Both the position numbers and the translations under genes were made by a program. DNA of 64,000 bases from Tropicibacter alexandrii (lineage in GTDB: Bacteria > Pseudomonadota > Alphaproteobacteria > Rhodobacterales > Rhodobacteraceae): positions 1 to 64,000 of the forward strand of contig NZ_RCTZ02000021.1 in the NCBI RefSeq assembly GCF_003667315.2, read 5' to 3'. Under the pieces are notes generated by a model. It was not told the origin of the DNA, did not search any database, and was given only the letters and a program-made list of their open reading frames with translations. This document shows, piece after piece, positions 1-8,590 of the stretch (the first letter of the stretch is position 1; each line of letters opens with the position of its first letter).

Positions 1-335
1 GACGACAAAGGCGCTCGCGCCATGTTCAGGCGTCGATATTCTGCGGCCGCGAAGGGTTGTTTTTCCACAGAATCGGCGGAAGGCGGGCATTCGCTGCAAG
101 TGCAAAGCCGATCAACCTGCTTATTGAAATCTGGCAGCCGGACGACATTTCCAGGCCTTGCCTCGGCAATGTCTTGAAGGGGTTAGATCAAGGTCGGTTT
201 GGTTCACGCCAAACTCGGTGTGGAATGCTGACACGCTTGAAGGCGCCGACACAAAAATCACCCATCCAACAGCTGGTTCGTCGGGACGACTACTGCGTTC
301 ATCGCGGCGTCAGGGACAGTCATGTGCCAAGGGTC
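1..335. other. Left edge, no convincing gene
   Basis: I see no protein with recognisable domains here on either strand. The open frames on the plus strand have no plausible ribosome binding site and continue as antisense shadows into the binding-protein gene that ends at 370. The segment is probably the 3' flank of the minus-strand ABC transporter operon; the hairpin at 336-360 is listed separately. Confidence 0.5.
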
Positions 336-360
336 GGACCGGCGGGCGGGACGCCGGTCC
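336..360 (-). terminator. Terminator-like hairpin after ABC transporter operon
   Basis: GGACCGGCG and CGCCGGTCC form a perfect 9-bp stem around a 7-nt loop. It lies 9 bp beyond the stop codon of the binding-protein gene on the minus strand. No T-run follows in the direction of transcription, so it could be a Rho-assisted or 3'-end-stabilising hairpin rather than a classical intrinsic terminator. Confidence 0.5.
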
Positions 361-369
361 GGGGGAAGA

Positions 370-1404
370 TCAGCGCGTCAGCTCGGTCCAGATCCGGGCA
401 TAGAGATCCTGCGCCTCGGGCGCGCAGAGGGTCTGCTGTATCGCAGCGTCGCGCAGTTCCTGCGGAACAGTCAGTTCAGGCGCAGTAACCAGTCCGGGAT
501 CCATGAACTCCTCGGAACCGTCAATGCCGTTATTGTACATCGTGTAGTTCGAGATCATTGCAGCATTTTCAGGGGCCATGATGTAGTTCAGGAACAACTT
601 CGCGTTCTCGACATTGGCGGCGTCGGACAGGATCGCGACATTGTCCATCCACTCCATATAGCCGGATGCGGGCCAGCCATAGGCAAAGCCATCGTTCAGG
701 CCGCGCACGCGGGCGGCTGCGCCGCTCCAGAACACCGAGGCGTTCAGGTCTTCGTTGATGAACTTTTCGAACGAGGGGTAGTCGACCGATGCCCAGTTTT
801 CCTTGGCCGAAAGCAGCAGATCGCGTGCTTTGCTCAGGGCTTCGCGGTCGGTTGTGCAGGGTTCGGCGCCAATGTAGCGCAGGGCCATGTCGATCGTGTC
901 GTTCATGGAGGGGACGACGTTGATGCTGCCCTTCAGTTCCTCTGGCGGGTCGAGAAAAATCGCAGCCGTGTTGATGTCGCCGTCATAGACCTTCTTGTTC
1001 ACCATGACACCGGTCGTGCCCCAGACCCACGGCACGGTGTACATGCGATCGGGGTCGGTCGGGATGGATACCCACTGATCCGCGACGTGTTCGAAATTCT
1101 CCATCTCGGTGGGGTTGCTTTCCATCAGCAGGCCCTGTTCGACATAGGCCGGGAGGAAATAGCCGCTTACGACGATCACATCCATGCCGTGGCCGCCGGC
1201 CTGAATGCGGGCGATGGCTTCTTCGTTAGCCACGAAGTCGGTCAGGGTGACCTCGACATCGTATTCTTCAGAGAACTTTTCGAGCAGTTCGGGAGGTGTA
1301 TAGAGCCCGAAATTGTAGATATTCAGATTGCCTTCGGCCATGGCGGATTGCGCGAACAGGGTCAGGCTGGCGGCGATCGCGGTGCGGGTTGGATCAAGTT
1401 TCAT
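370..1404 (-). CDS. ABC transporter substrate-binding protein, polyamine type
   Basis: This 344-residue protein is the periplasmic binding component of the neighbouring ABC importer. A Sec signal peptide is visible (basic MKLDPTRT start, hydrophobic core, AMA-EG cleavage region at about residue 23). The mature start, NLNIYNFGLYTPPELLEKF, resembles PotD/PotF spermidine/putrescine-binding proteins, and the length fits the family. GGAG lies 7 nt before the ATG. It is the last gene of the minus-strand operon ATPase, permease, permease, binding protein. The ligand cannot be read from sequence. A polyamine or amino-acid derivative is inferred from the family and from the glutamine-synthetase-like and aminotransferase genes divergently encoded nearby. 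Confidence 0.87.
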   Translation of the reverse strand: MKLDPTRTAIAASLTLFAQSAMAEGNLNIYNFGLYTPPELLEKFSEEYDVEVTLTDFVANEEAIARIQAGGHGMDVIVVSGYFLPAYVEQGLLMESNPTEMENFEHVADQWVSIPTDPDRMYTVPWVWGTTGVMVNKKVYDGDINTAAIFLDPPEELKGSINVVPSMNDTIDMALRYIGAEPCTTDREALSKARDLLLSAKENWASVDYPSFEKFINEDLNASVFWSGAAARVRGLNDGFAYGWPASGYMEWMDNVAILSDAANVENAKLFLNYIMAPENAAMISNYTMYNNGIDGSEEFMDPGLVTAPELTVPQELRDAAIQQTLCAPEAQDLYARIWTELTR

Positions 1405-1444
1405 TCAAAGACTCCGTTGTGGGACATGGGGTGAAGGTTTTTTT

Positions 1445-2248
1445 CTATTGCCTGGTGCGGGTGACGAACCACGAAGCCGCGACGATCGAGATGCTGGCGA
1501 ATAGCAGCAGCGCCGAGATCGCGTAGATTTCCGATGTTAGATTGCGGCGCAATTCACCCATAAGGTAGGTTGGCAGAGTTTCCTGACCCGGCGATTTGAT
1601 CAGGCTGCTGACCACCACGTTGTCGAGCGAGATCACGAAAGCCAGCATGAAACCGGCCAGTATGCCTGGCAGCAAAAGCGGCAGTGTGACCCGCCGGAAG
1701 GTGTAAAATCGGCTGGCGTAGAGGTCCATCGACGCGGTTTCCAACGTCAGGTCCATGCCCGACAGTCGCGCGCGGATCGGCAGAAACGCAAATGGGATGC
1801 AGAACGTTGTATGAGCCACGATCACGTAGCCAAGGCCTTGATAGCCGGTCGCCTGTTTGACCTGTGCCAATACGACCATCAGGGCAATGGCAAAGACGAT
1901 CTCGGGCACCAGCAGCGGCTGGTTCAGGATGACGAAGATGCCCCCCTGTCCCTTGATGTGTCTGCCGCGTGTGACGGCCAGTGCCGCCGCGGTTGCCAGA
2001 ACGGTCGACAGCGTTGCAGCGGTGAGGGCCACGATTGCCGAGTTGAGCGCCGCCCTCCGGAACGCGGTATTGTCCAGCGCGGCGGCAAACCAGCGCAGGG
2101 TTGCGCCCTCCCACCGGCCTGCCGTGTCGCTCGCGTTGAAGGCGTTCACCACAAGTATCAGGACCGGGATGTAGAGGGCAAGGAAGGTGACAATCGCGAT
2201 GGTCGCAACACCGGGCATATGGGTGACATCGAAGCGCTTCTCAGCCAA
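1445..2248 (-). CDS. ABC transporter permease (PotC/PotI family)
   Basis: This is the second inner-membrane permease of the polyamine-type ABC importer, 267 residues with about six transmembrane segments. The EAA-type cytoplasmic loop that docks the ATPase is visible in the segment ETASMDLYASRFYTFRRVTLP. I chose the TTG at 2248 because AAAGGAGGGG sits just upstream and the start overlaps the end of the preceding permease. An in-frame ATG at 2299 lies inside the upstream gene and has no such ribosome site. The gene is translationally coupled to the upstream permease and followed after 40 nt by the binding-protein gene. Confidence 0.87.
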   Translation of the reverse strand: MAEKRFDVTHMPGVATIAIVTFLALYIPVLILVVNAFNASDTAGRWEGATLRWFAAALDNTAFRRAALNSAIVALTAATLSTVLATAAALAVTRGRHIKGQGGIFVILNQPLLVPEIVFAIALMVVLAQVKQATGYQGLGYVIVAHTTFCIPFAFLPIRARLSGMDLTLETASMDLYASRFYTFRRVTLPLLLPGILAGFMLAFVISLDNVVVSSLIKSPGQETLPTYLMGELRRNLTSEIYAISALLLFASISIVAASWFVTRTRQ

Positions 2249-3164
2249 TGGATTCCCCTCCTTTGGCGACGCGCCGGATGTACCAAACCATCGCGCCAAG
2301 CACGACGAGCGTCAGGGCGATCGACAATGCAGCCCCCAAGGGCCAATTGCGGCCTTGCCCGAATTGCAGATCGATCAGATTGCCCCACATCATCGCACGA
2401 CCGCCGCCCATCAGCCGCGGCGTAACATAGGCGCCAAGGGCCGGGATGAAGACCAGAATTGAGCCGGCCGCGATGCCCGGCCACATCAAGGGCAGCACCA
2501 CCTTGCGCAGACAGTAGAACCGAGACGCATGCAGGTCGTAGGCGGCCTCGGCGAGGCGGAAATCGAATTTCTCGATGGCGGCATAGACCGGCAGCACCAT
2601 CAGGGGCAGGTAGACATAGGTCATCCCCACCAGCACCGCGCCGTTTGTGAACATCATCTGCAAGGGTTCGTCGATAATGCCCGTCGCCAGCAGCAGGCGG
2701 TTCAGGGTGCCATCGGCGCGGATCACCTCCTGGATCGCGATGGTGCGCACCAGAAGATTAGTCCAGAACGGAACGGTGATCAGGAACATCCAGAAGGCCC
2801 TAGTGGACGGTGAACGTGTCGCGATGAACCAGGCGGTCGGGATGCCAAAGACGAAGGTGAGTGCGGTGGTCAGCAGCGCAAGAGCCACGGATCGCCCAAG
2901 GATCGTCAGGTGCGCGGTTGCGGGAATGTAGCTATCGTCGAAAAAGTCTTTCTCCAGAATGACCGCTCGCCAGCCTTCAAGCGAGAAGCCCCATTCCACA
3001 TTTCCGTACTGCCCCTTCTCCATGAAGGAATAACCGACCATGACGACGAGCGGCAGGATCGAGCAAAGCGTGATGACGGTCAGCGCAGGCAGGGCCAGCG
3101 ACCAGCGGCGCCGGGTTTCGGCGCGTATAACAGCCCTTTCGCTGGCGATCGCGCTACGCGGCAT
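2241..3164 (-). CDS. ABC transporter permease (PotB/PotH family)
   Basis: This first inner-membrane permease subunit has 307 residues. A hydrophobic segment follows the basic N-terminus (LALPALTVITLCSILPLVVM), and an EAA-type motif (EAAYDLHASRFYCLRKVVLP) is the predicted ATPase contact. The ATG at 3164 overlaps the end of the ATPase gene by 11 nt. The longer upstream open frame is the shadow of the ATPase C-terminus and is not used. It works with the second permease to form the heterodimeric channel. Confidence 0.88.
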   Translation of the reverse strand: MPRSAIASERAVIRAETRRRWSLALPALTVITLCSILPLVVMVGYSFMEKGQYGNVEWGFSLEGWRAVILEKDFFDDSYIPATAHLTILGRSVALALLTTALTFVFGIPTAWFIATRSPSTRAFWMFLITVPFWTNLLVRTIAIQEVIRADGTLNRLLLATGIIDEPLQMMFTNGAVLVGMTYVYLPLMVLPVYAAIEKFDFRLAEAAYDLHASRFYCLRKVVLPLMWPGIAAGSILVFIPALGAYVTPRLMGGGRAMMWGNLIDLQFGQGRNWPLGAALSIALTLVVLGAMVWYIRRVAKGGESIG

Positions 3165-4239
3165 CGGCGGCTTCCTGTGGCAAAAGGCGCAAGGCATCCA
3201 GCGGCAGAGAAACCTGAAGGCGCTGCCCTTCGGTGAGTGTCGTCTCGGCGTGAAGGTTGTTCTGAGCGCGCAGGCGGAGGGTTTCGCCATTTTGCAGGCG
3301 CACAGAGGCCTGGGTGTCATTGCCGGAGAAGACCAGCGTTTCGATCCGGCCATTGAGCGTGATGGCGTCCTTGGCGAGCGGTCCGACGACAACCTGTTCG
3401 GGACGGATCATGACTGTGACAGGGCCGTTGGCCGCCTCATTCCGTGGCAAAGGCACAGGCGGTTGCCCGGCCATGCCCAGCTTTGCGTCCGCGATCACAC
3501 CGGCCAGGAAATTCGCATCGCCGATGAACTCTGCAACGAACCGGTTCGCCGGGTGGTCGTAAAGCGCCCGGGGATCTGAAACCTGTTGTAGCGTCCCACC
3601 TTCCATCACCGCGATCCGGTCGGACATCGTCAGCGCCTCATCCTGATCATGGGTGACGAAGATGAAGGTCAGGCCCATTTCGCGCTGCAATCGCTTGAGC
3701 TCGACCTGCATCTGCTTGCGCAGCTTGAGGTCAAGCGCGGACAGCGGCTCGTCCAGAAGCAGAATGCGCGGGCGCGGTGCGAGCGCGCGGGCCAGGGCCA
3801 CGCGCTGCTGCTGACCACCGGACATCTGGCTGCTCTTGCGGTCGCGCAGATGCGACATCTGCACGATTTCGAGCATCTCGTCCACCCGGCCCGCTACCTC
3901 TGACGGTGTCGCGCCGCGAGCCTCAAGACCGAAGGCGACATTCTGCGCGACAGTCATGTGCGGGAACAGGGCGTAGCTTTGAAAAACGGTGTTTACCGGG
4001 CGGTTATTCGGCGGGATCATCGCGATATCTTTGCCATCGAGCACGAGCTGCCCGCCGCTGGGCTGCTCGAATCCTGCGATCATCCGCAGCAATGTCGTCT
4101 TCCCACAACCCGACGGCCCCAGAAGGGTAAAGAATTCGCCTTCCTCGATGGTGATGTCGATCGACTTCAGCGCGTGAAAGGCGCTGTTTCCGGCACCGAA
4201 TTTCTTCGAAAGCGAACGTATGTCGAGCATGTTTGCCAC
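3154..4239 (-). CDS. ABC transporter ATP-binding protein (PotA family)
   Basis: This 361-residue ATPase energises the importer. It shows Walker A (GPSGCGKTT, about residues 38-46), the Q-loop in VNTVFQSYALFPHM, the signature MSGGQQQRVALARAL, Walker B ILLLDEPLSALD and the switch histidine in FVTHDQDEALT. A TOBE-like C-terminal domain follows, as in PotA/UgpC proteins. It is the first gene of the minus-strand operon and is divergent from the TetR gene across 79 bp. The alternative start at 4230 (MLDIR) would remove only three residues. Confidence 0.9.
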   Translation of the reverse strand: MANMLDIRSLSKKFGAGNSAFHALKSIDITIEEGEFFTLLGPSGCGKTTLLRMIAGFEQPSGGQLVLDGKDIAMIPPNNRPVNTVFQSYALFPHMTVAQNVAFGLEARGATPSEVAGRVDEMLEIVQMSHLRDRKSSQMSGGQQQRVALARALAPRPRILLLDEPLSALDLKLRKQMQVELKRLQREMGLTFIFVTHDQDEALTMSDRIAVMEGGTLQQVSDPRALYDHPANRFVAEFIGDANFLAGVIADAKLGMAGQPPVPLPRNEAANGPVTVMIRPEQVVVGPLAKDAITLNGRIETLVFSGNDTQASVRLQNGETLRLRAQNNLHAETTLTEGQRLQVSLPLDALRLLPQEAADAA

Positions 4240-4260
4240 CCAAATTGCTGCGTAAACGTT

Positions 4261-4284
4261 ATTGACAGTAATTTTTTAGTCAAT
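4261..4284. promoter_or_regulatory. Candidate TetR operator overlapping a promoter
   Basis: ATTGAC at 4261-4266 and GTCAAT at 4279-4284 form an inverted repeat in the short divergent space between the ABC operon and the TetR gene. The left arm overlaps a TTGACA -35-like hexamer (4262-4267) followed, after 16 bp, by TACAAA as a possible -10 for the TetR operon. Binding of the TetR protein here would control both directions; this is inferred from position and symmetry. Confidence 0.45.
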
Positions 4285-4318
4285 ACAAAATTAAACTGAC
4301 AAAAGGATTGGACAGTGG

Positions 4319-4996
4319 ATGACAACGCAAGCAGAACTCGGGCTTCGGGACCGCAAAAAGGCGCGTCGCCGTGAGGATATAATTGCGGCGGCCATCGAGC
4401 TTTTCGAAGAGAAAGGCGTCGATGCGACCACGATTGCGGACATTGCCGAAGCTTGCGAAGTGTCGGCGCCGACGGTGTTCAACTACTTCGGGTCCAAGGA
4501 TGGGATTCTGGTCGCCATCACGGAAGAAGGCACGCAGCGCAAACGTGAAAGCGGATCGCGCAGACCGCGCCTGGATGGTGTTCCCCTGGCAGACATTGTG
4601 CTGGATCTGTTCTTGGAGATATCTCAAGAGACGCTGGATATCGCGTCGCGGCGGGTCTGGCGCTACGCCGAAGCGTCGGTCATCCGACGGCCCGAGACAG
4701 AGCTTTCGGCGCGGTTTCGAAATATCTCGCGCCTGCTCGTCGAGGCGATTGTCGAGCGGCTGGACATCTACGAACTGCACACACGCGCGGGCACATCAAT
4801 AGACACCCGCTATCTTGCGACCGTGCTCTATGATTTGTGGATGCCCTGCTACCTGACCCTGATCACCGAGCCGCAGACCACGCTGGCCGATCATAACGCT
4901 ATGCTGTCGCAACGGATCACACCCATTTTAACTTTCATCTTTGACGACAACACGCTGGCGGCCACCTATCTGCGCAAGACCGGAGAGACAGCATGA
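4319..4996 (+). CDS. TetR family transcriptional regulator
   Basis: This 225-residue regulator has an N-terminal helix-turn-helix in the typical TetR form: RREDIIAAAIELFEEKG, then TTIADIAEACEVSAPTVFNYF at about residues 19-56. A variable all-helical ligand-binding domain follows. The ATG at 4319 begins 79 bp from the divergent ATPase gene, and the 3' end overlaps the amidohydrolase start by ATGA. It is therefore the first gene of the plus-strand operon and probably represses both operons. The inducer is unknown. Confidence 0.85.
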   Translation: MTTQAELGLRDRKKARRREDIIAAAIELFEEKGVDATTIADIAEACEVSAPTVFNYFGSKDGILVAITEEGTQRKRESGSRRPRLDGVPLADIVLDLFLEISQETLDIASRRVWRYAEASVIRRPETELSARFRNISRLLVEAIVERLDIYELHTRAGTSIDTRYLATVLYDLWMPCYLTLITEPQTTLADHNAMLSQRITPILTFIFDDNTLAATYLRKTGETA

Positions 4997-6642
4997 CCCC
5001 GACACTCGTTTTCACCAATGCGAGCGTTCTGACAATGGACCCTGACGCACCTCGCGCGACCGCAGTTGCGGTGGTCGGTGACCGGATCAGCGCCGTGGGC
5101 TCGGACGCCGAGATCGAAGCGCTGGCAGGTACGGGAACGCGCCGGATTGATGCGCAGGGCCGAACGCTGCTGCCGGGATTCGTGGAGTCTCATGTGCATC
5201 TTTTCATGGGCGGCTACAACGAAACTGTCATCAAGGCCGACCGGGTCATCGGCATTGAAGACTTGCGTGCGGCGATCAACGACTACGCAAAAGCCAATCC
5301 GGACCTGACCTTGTTGCTGGGACAGGGCGCGGACTATGCCATTATCGGAAAGGACCGGCCATTGAACCGGCACGAACTGGACGATCTTTGCCTGGACCGG
5401 CCCTTGGCGATAATGGCCTACGACTTTCACACGGCCTGGGCCAATACCGCCGCGCTTGAAGCGGCGGGCCTGTTGCATGGACGCGATCTGCCGCCGGGCA
5501 GCGAAGTGGTGATGGGCGCGGACGGCAAGGCGACCGGTGAATTGCGAGAATTCTTTGCGTTCCTGCCAGTGCTGGAGATCCGCAATGTCGGCGGGCGCGA
5601 AGCGCTCGGCATGTCGGGGATCGAGCCCCCAGTTCCGCCGACCGAAAAGGAACGCAGCGAAGACCGCGAGACCATCAAGGTTGGAATGCGTCATGCCGCG
5701 CAACACGGCATCACCTCGCTGCACAGCATGGACGGAAACCGCTACATGCTAGAGCTTCTGCGCGAGATCGAGGAAAAGGGCGAGCTGATCTCTCGGCAAC
5801 GGGTGCCCTTCCATCTGACAACGGAAATGGACCTTTCGGAACTGGACCGAGCCAGCGCGATGACGCGCGACTTTTGCAGCGATACGCTGTGTTCCGGCTT
5901 TGTCAAAATTTTCCTCGACGGGGTGATCGCAAGCGGCACGGCGGCGATGATCGAACCCTATGCACACCGGCCGGATCATCACGGCGAGCTGCTGCACACG
6001 CGCGAGGATTTCATCGCGGCCGCGATTGAGATCGACAAGCGCGGGATGCAGATCGCCATCCATGCTATCGGCGACGCAGCCGTGCGGTTGGCGCTGGATG
6101 GCTACGAGGCGGCGGCGAAAGCCAACGGCCCACGCGACCGGCGGCACCGGATCGAGCACATCGAGATGCTGCATCCCGACGATGTGGAGCGTTTTGCCAG
6201 GCTGGGGGTCGTGGCCTCGATGCAGCCGCTGCACGCGCCGGTGCGTGAGGACGAGACCACAGTCGGGATCGGACCAGACCGGGCGCGCCTGGCCTATGCC
6301 TGGCGCGAGATTGCAGACACGGGCGCTGTCCTCGCGTTCTCTTCGGATTGGCCAATCGTGCAGATCTCTCCGCTTGCGGGGATACAGGCCGCAATGACGC
6401 GACAGAACTGGGTTGAGGGATTGCCCGATCAGCGGCTGGATCTTCACGATGTGTTGGCAGCCTACACCCGCAACGGTGCCTATGTCGGTTTCGCGGAAGA
6501 GCTGACCGGCACAATCCGGCCCGGCATGAAGGCCGACCTGGCGCTGCTTTCAGGCGATATCGAAAAGACTGACCCCGACCGCATCGGCGACATGGCGGTC
6601 GACCTGACACTATTTGACGGACGTGTCACCCATGAGCGCTGA
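4993..6642 (+). CDS. Amidohydrolase family protein (YtcJ-like)
   Basis: This 549-residue metal-dependent hydrolase belongs to the amidohydrolase_3 (YtcJ/N-substituted formamide deformylase) group. The metal motif HxH is visible as ESHVHLF (His67, His69). Later metal and catalytic segments read IAIHAIGDAAV, HRIEHIEM and FSSDWPI. These proteins hydrolyse amide or imide bonds, but the substrate is not predictable here. It overlaps the tetR stop by ATGA and lies upstream of DUF3237, aminotransferase and glutamine-synthetase-like genes. A role in releasing an amine or carboxylate from an imported compound is reasonable but inferred. Confidence 0.82.
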   Translation: MTPTLVFTNASVLTMDPDAPRATAVAVVGDRISAVGSDAEIEALAGTGTRRIDAQGRTLLPGFVESHVHLFMGGYNETVIKADRVIGIEDLRAAINDYAKANPDLTLLLGQGADYAIIGKDRPLNRHELDDLCLDRPLAIMAYDFHTAWANTAALEAAGLLHGRDLPPGSEVVMGADGKATGELREFFAFLPVLEIRNVGGREALGMSGIEPPVPPTEKERSEDRETIKVGMRHAAQHGITSLHSMDGNRYMLELLREIEEKGELISRQRVPFHLTTEMDLSELDRASAMTRDFCSDTLCSGFVKIFLDGVIASGTAAMIEPYAHRPDHHGELLHTREDFIAAAIEIDKRGMQIAIHAIGDAAVRLALDGYEAAAKANGPRDRRHRIEHIEMLHPDDVERFARLGVVASMQPLHAPVREDETTVGIGPDRARLAYAWREIADTGAVLAFSSDWPIVQISPLAGIQAAMTRQNWVEGLPDQRLDLHDVLAAYTRNGAYVGFAEELTGTIRPGMKADLALLSGDIEKTDPDRIGDMAVDLTLFDGRVTHER

Positions 6643-7111
6643 TTGCCCCGACATCACCACGCTGGGTGCACCGCTGTCGCCCGGCCTGCCGCATTTGACG
6701 CGGGTCTGTTCGATCCGGGCAGAGATCGGCCCGCCGACCGAATTCGACACCAGCCGAGGCACGGGTCGGGCGATGTTCCCGATCACCGGGGGAAAGGCCG
6801 TTGCGGCCGACTGGCGCGCGACCATTCTGCCCGGCGGTGCGGACTTCGCGCGTCGTCTGGCCGACGGCACCTACGAGATCGAAGCGCGCTATGTCCTCAA
6901 ACTGGAGGACGGCACGCTGATGATGGTGCACAACGCGGGCCGCATGGTGCCTCAGGCCGACGGCAGCTATCACGGGCGCACCCGCGCCGAGCTGGAGGTG
7001 CCCGAAGGCCCACTCCAGCGTCTGGGTGACATGGTGCTGTTCGGCACGGCCTATGCGCCCGCGGACGATGAAGAGAATGTCTACATCGAGCTCTGGCATG
7101 CCCGGATCTGA
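6632..7111 (+). CDS. DUF3237 domain-containing protein
   Basis: This 159-residue protein matches the DUF3237 beta-barrel family (GRAMFPITGGKAVAADWRA and GADFARRLADGTYEIEARYVLKLEDGTL are characteristic). No catalytic function is established for the family. The ATG at 6632 overlaps the amidohydrolase stop by 11 nt; a TTG 18 nt upstream is also possible. Its operon position suggests an accessory role in the same catabolic pathway. Confidence 0.75.
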   Translation: MSADCPDITTLGAPLSPGLPHLTRVCSIRAEIGPPTEFDTSRGTGRAMFPITGGKAVAADWRATILPGGADFARRLADGTYEIEARYVLKLEDGTLMMVHNAGRMVPQADGSYHGRTRAELEVPEGPLQRLGDMVLFGTAYAPADDEENVYIELWHARI

Positions 7112-7180
7112 GGCCCGGGCTGTCCTGGACCGCGCGATGCGACGTGTTGGTCACGTCAAACACTTTCAAAAGGGAATGCC

Positions 7181-8590
7181 ATGAGCCATCAGGAATACGC
7201 CCACCCCTCTGGGTCAAGTCTTGACGTCAGCGCGCTCTGTGCCACAGCGCGCGACATTGCCGAGAGCGAGGCGGATCTTTACGAACAGCGTCGGCCCAAG
7301 AGCAAAGCCATTTTCGTAAACCCCGAGCCGGGGTTCTACGATCAGGTGCCACAGCATTGGATGAGGGATTGGCCCATGCCTTTCCCGTTTGCGGTCGCCG
7401 GAGCCACGGGCAGCACCCTGACCGATGTCGACGGCAACGAGCTTGCCGATTTTTGCCTTGGCGATACCGGAGCCATGTTCGGCCACGCGCCCCAACCCAT
7501 CGTCGATGCATTGGCACGGTCGGCCCAGCGTGGCCTGACAACGATGTTGCCGTCGGGCGAAACGGCGGAGGTCGGCAGGCTGCTGGTGGATCGCTTTGGC
7601 CCCTTCGTCTTCCAGCTCGCGACCACCGCCAGCGACGCCAACCGCTTCGCCATTCGGGTCGCGCGCGCCGTGACAGGGCGCAACAAGATCCTTGTGTTCG
7701 ATGGCTGCTATCACGGGGCTGTAGACGAAACGCTGGTCGATTTCGAGGATGGCAAGACGGTGGCCCGCAAGAACCTGTTGGGTCAGGCTGTCGATGTCAC
7801 CACGACCACCGTCAGTATTCCGTTCAACGATCTCGATGCGCTGCAAGCCGCGCTGGAAACCGGCGAGATCGCCGTCGTTCTGGCCGAGCCGGTGATGACG
7901 AATTGCGGGATGATCCTGCCTGACGGGGGATACCTGAAGGCGTTGCGCGCGTTGACCCGGGCCACGGGCACCTTGCTGCACATCGACGAGACGCACACGA
8001 TCTCGACGGGCCTTGGCGGCTATACCGCTGTGCATGGTCTTGAACCGGACATCTTTGTCGTCGGCAAGCCAGTCGGCGGCGGCGTCCCTGTCGCAATCTG
8101 GGGCATGTCCAGCGAAGTCGCCCATGCGATTTCCGGCATCCGCGCCAAGATGACCGGCATAGGCCATTCCGGCATTGGCACGACACTGTCAGGCAGCACG
8201 CTGCAAATCGCCTGCCTGCGCGCCTGCTTGGAACAGGTAATGACGGCCGAGGCCTACGCGACGATGAACCGCCATGCCGACCGTCTGGAACAGGGGTTCA
8301 ACGATGCGATCCGCGCCGCGGGGCTGCCTTGGCATGTCAGCCGCGTTGGCGCGCGGCTTGAGATCGTCTTTTCGCCTGACCCCGTGCGCAATGCGGCAGA
8401 GGCCCGTGCGGCGGCAATCGACGGCATCCAGCACGCCCTACATATCGGCCTGCTCAACCAAGGTTACCTCGTGACACCGTTCCACAACATGGTGCTGGTC
8501 GCCCCGACCACGACGGACGCACAGATCGAGGGGCTCTTGGGCGCATTCAAACGCATGTTGGCCCGCCTTGTCGCAAGGGAGGTCGTGTAA
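7181..8590 (+). CDS. Class III aminotransferase (GSA-aminomutase-like)
   Basis: This 469-residue PLP enzyme belongs to the class III/glutamate-1-semialdehyde aminomutase group. The segment FVVGKPVGGGVP carries the predicted PLP lysine, Lys296. The acidic PLP-contact segment LLHIDETHTIS precedes it, and FDGCYHG is the usual cofactor-phosphate region. The ATG is preceded by AAAAGGGAATGCC. It is not the tetrapyrrole HemL by context, as it sits between DUF3237 and a glutamine-synthetase-like gene. Transamination of an omega-amino or amino-acid intermediate is the likely reaction. Confidence 0.82.
   Translation: MSHQEYAHPSGSSLDVSALCATARDIAESEADLYEQRRPKSKAIFVNPEPGFYDQVPQHWMRDWPMPFPFAVAGATGSTLTDVDGNELADFCLGDTGAMFGHAPQPIVDALARSAQRGLTTMLPSGETAEVGRLLVDRFGPFVFQLATTASDANRFAIRVARAVTGRNKILVFDGCYHGAVDETLVDFEDGKTVARKNLLGQAVDVTTTTVSIPFNDLDALQAALETGEIAVVLAEPVMTNCGMILPDGGYLKALRALTRATGTLLHIDETHTISTGLGGYTAVHGLEPDIFVVGKPVGGGVPVAIWGMSSEVAHAISGIRAKMTGIGHSGIGTTLSGSTLQIACLRACLEQVMTAEAYATMNRHADRLEQGFNDAIRAAGLPWHVSRVGARLEIVFSPDPVRNAAEARAAAIDGIQHALHIGLLNQGYLVTPFHNMVLVAPTTTDAQIEGLLGAFKRMLARLVAREVV

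Noticed and set aside
322-1434. Long plus-strand frame opposite the binding-protein gene
   Set aside because: It is antisense to a gene with a clear signal peptide and family match, has no ribosome site and no recognisable domain; typical of high-GC DNA.
7181-8590. HemL (tetrapyrrole glutamate-1-semialdehyde aminomutase)
   Set aside because: The family is shared, but the operon context is amine catabolism and the sequence lies in the wider class III aminotransferase group.
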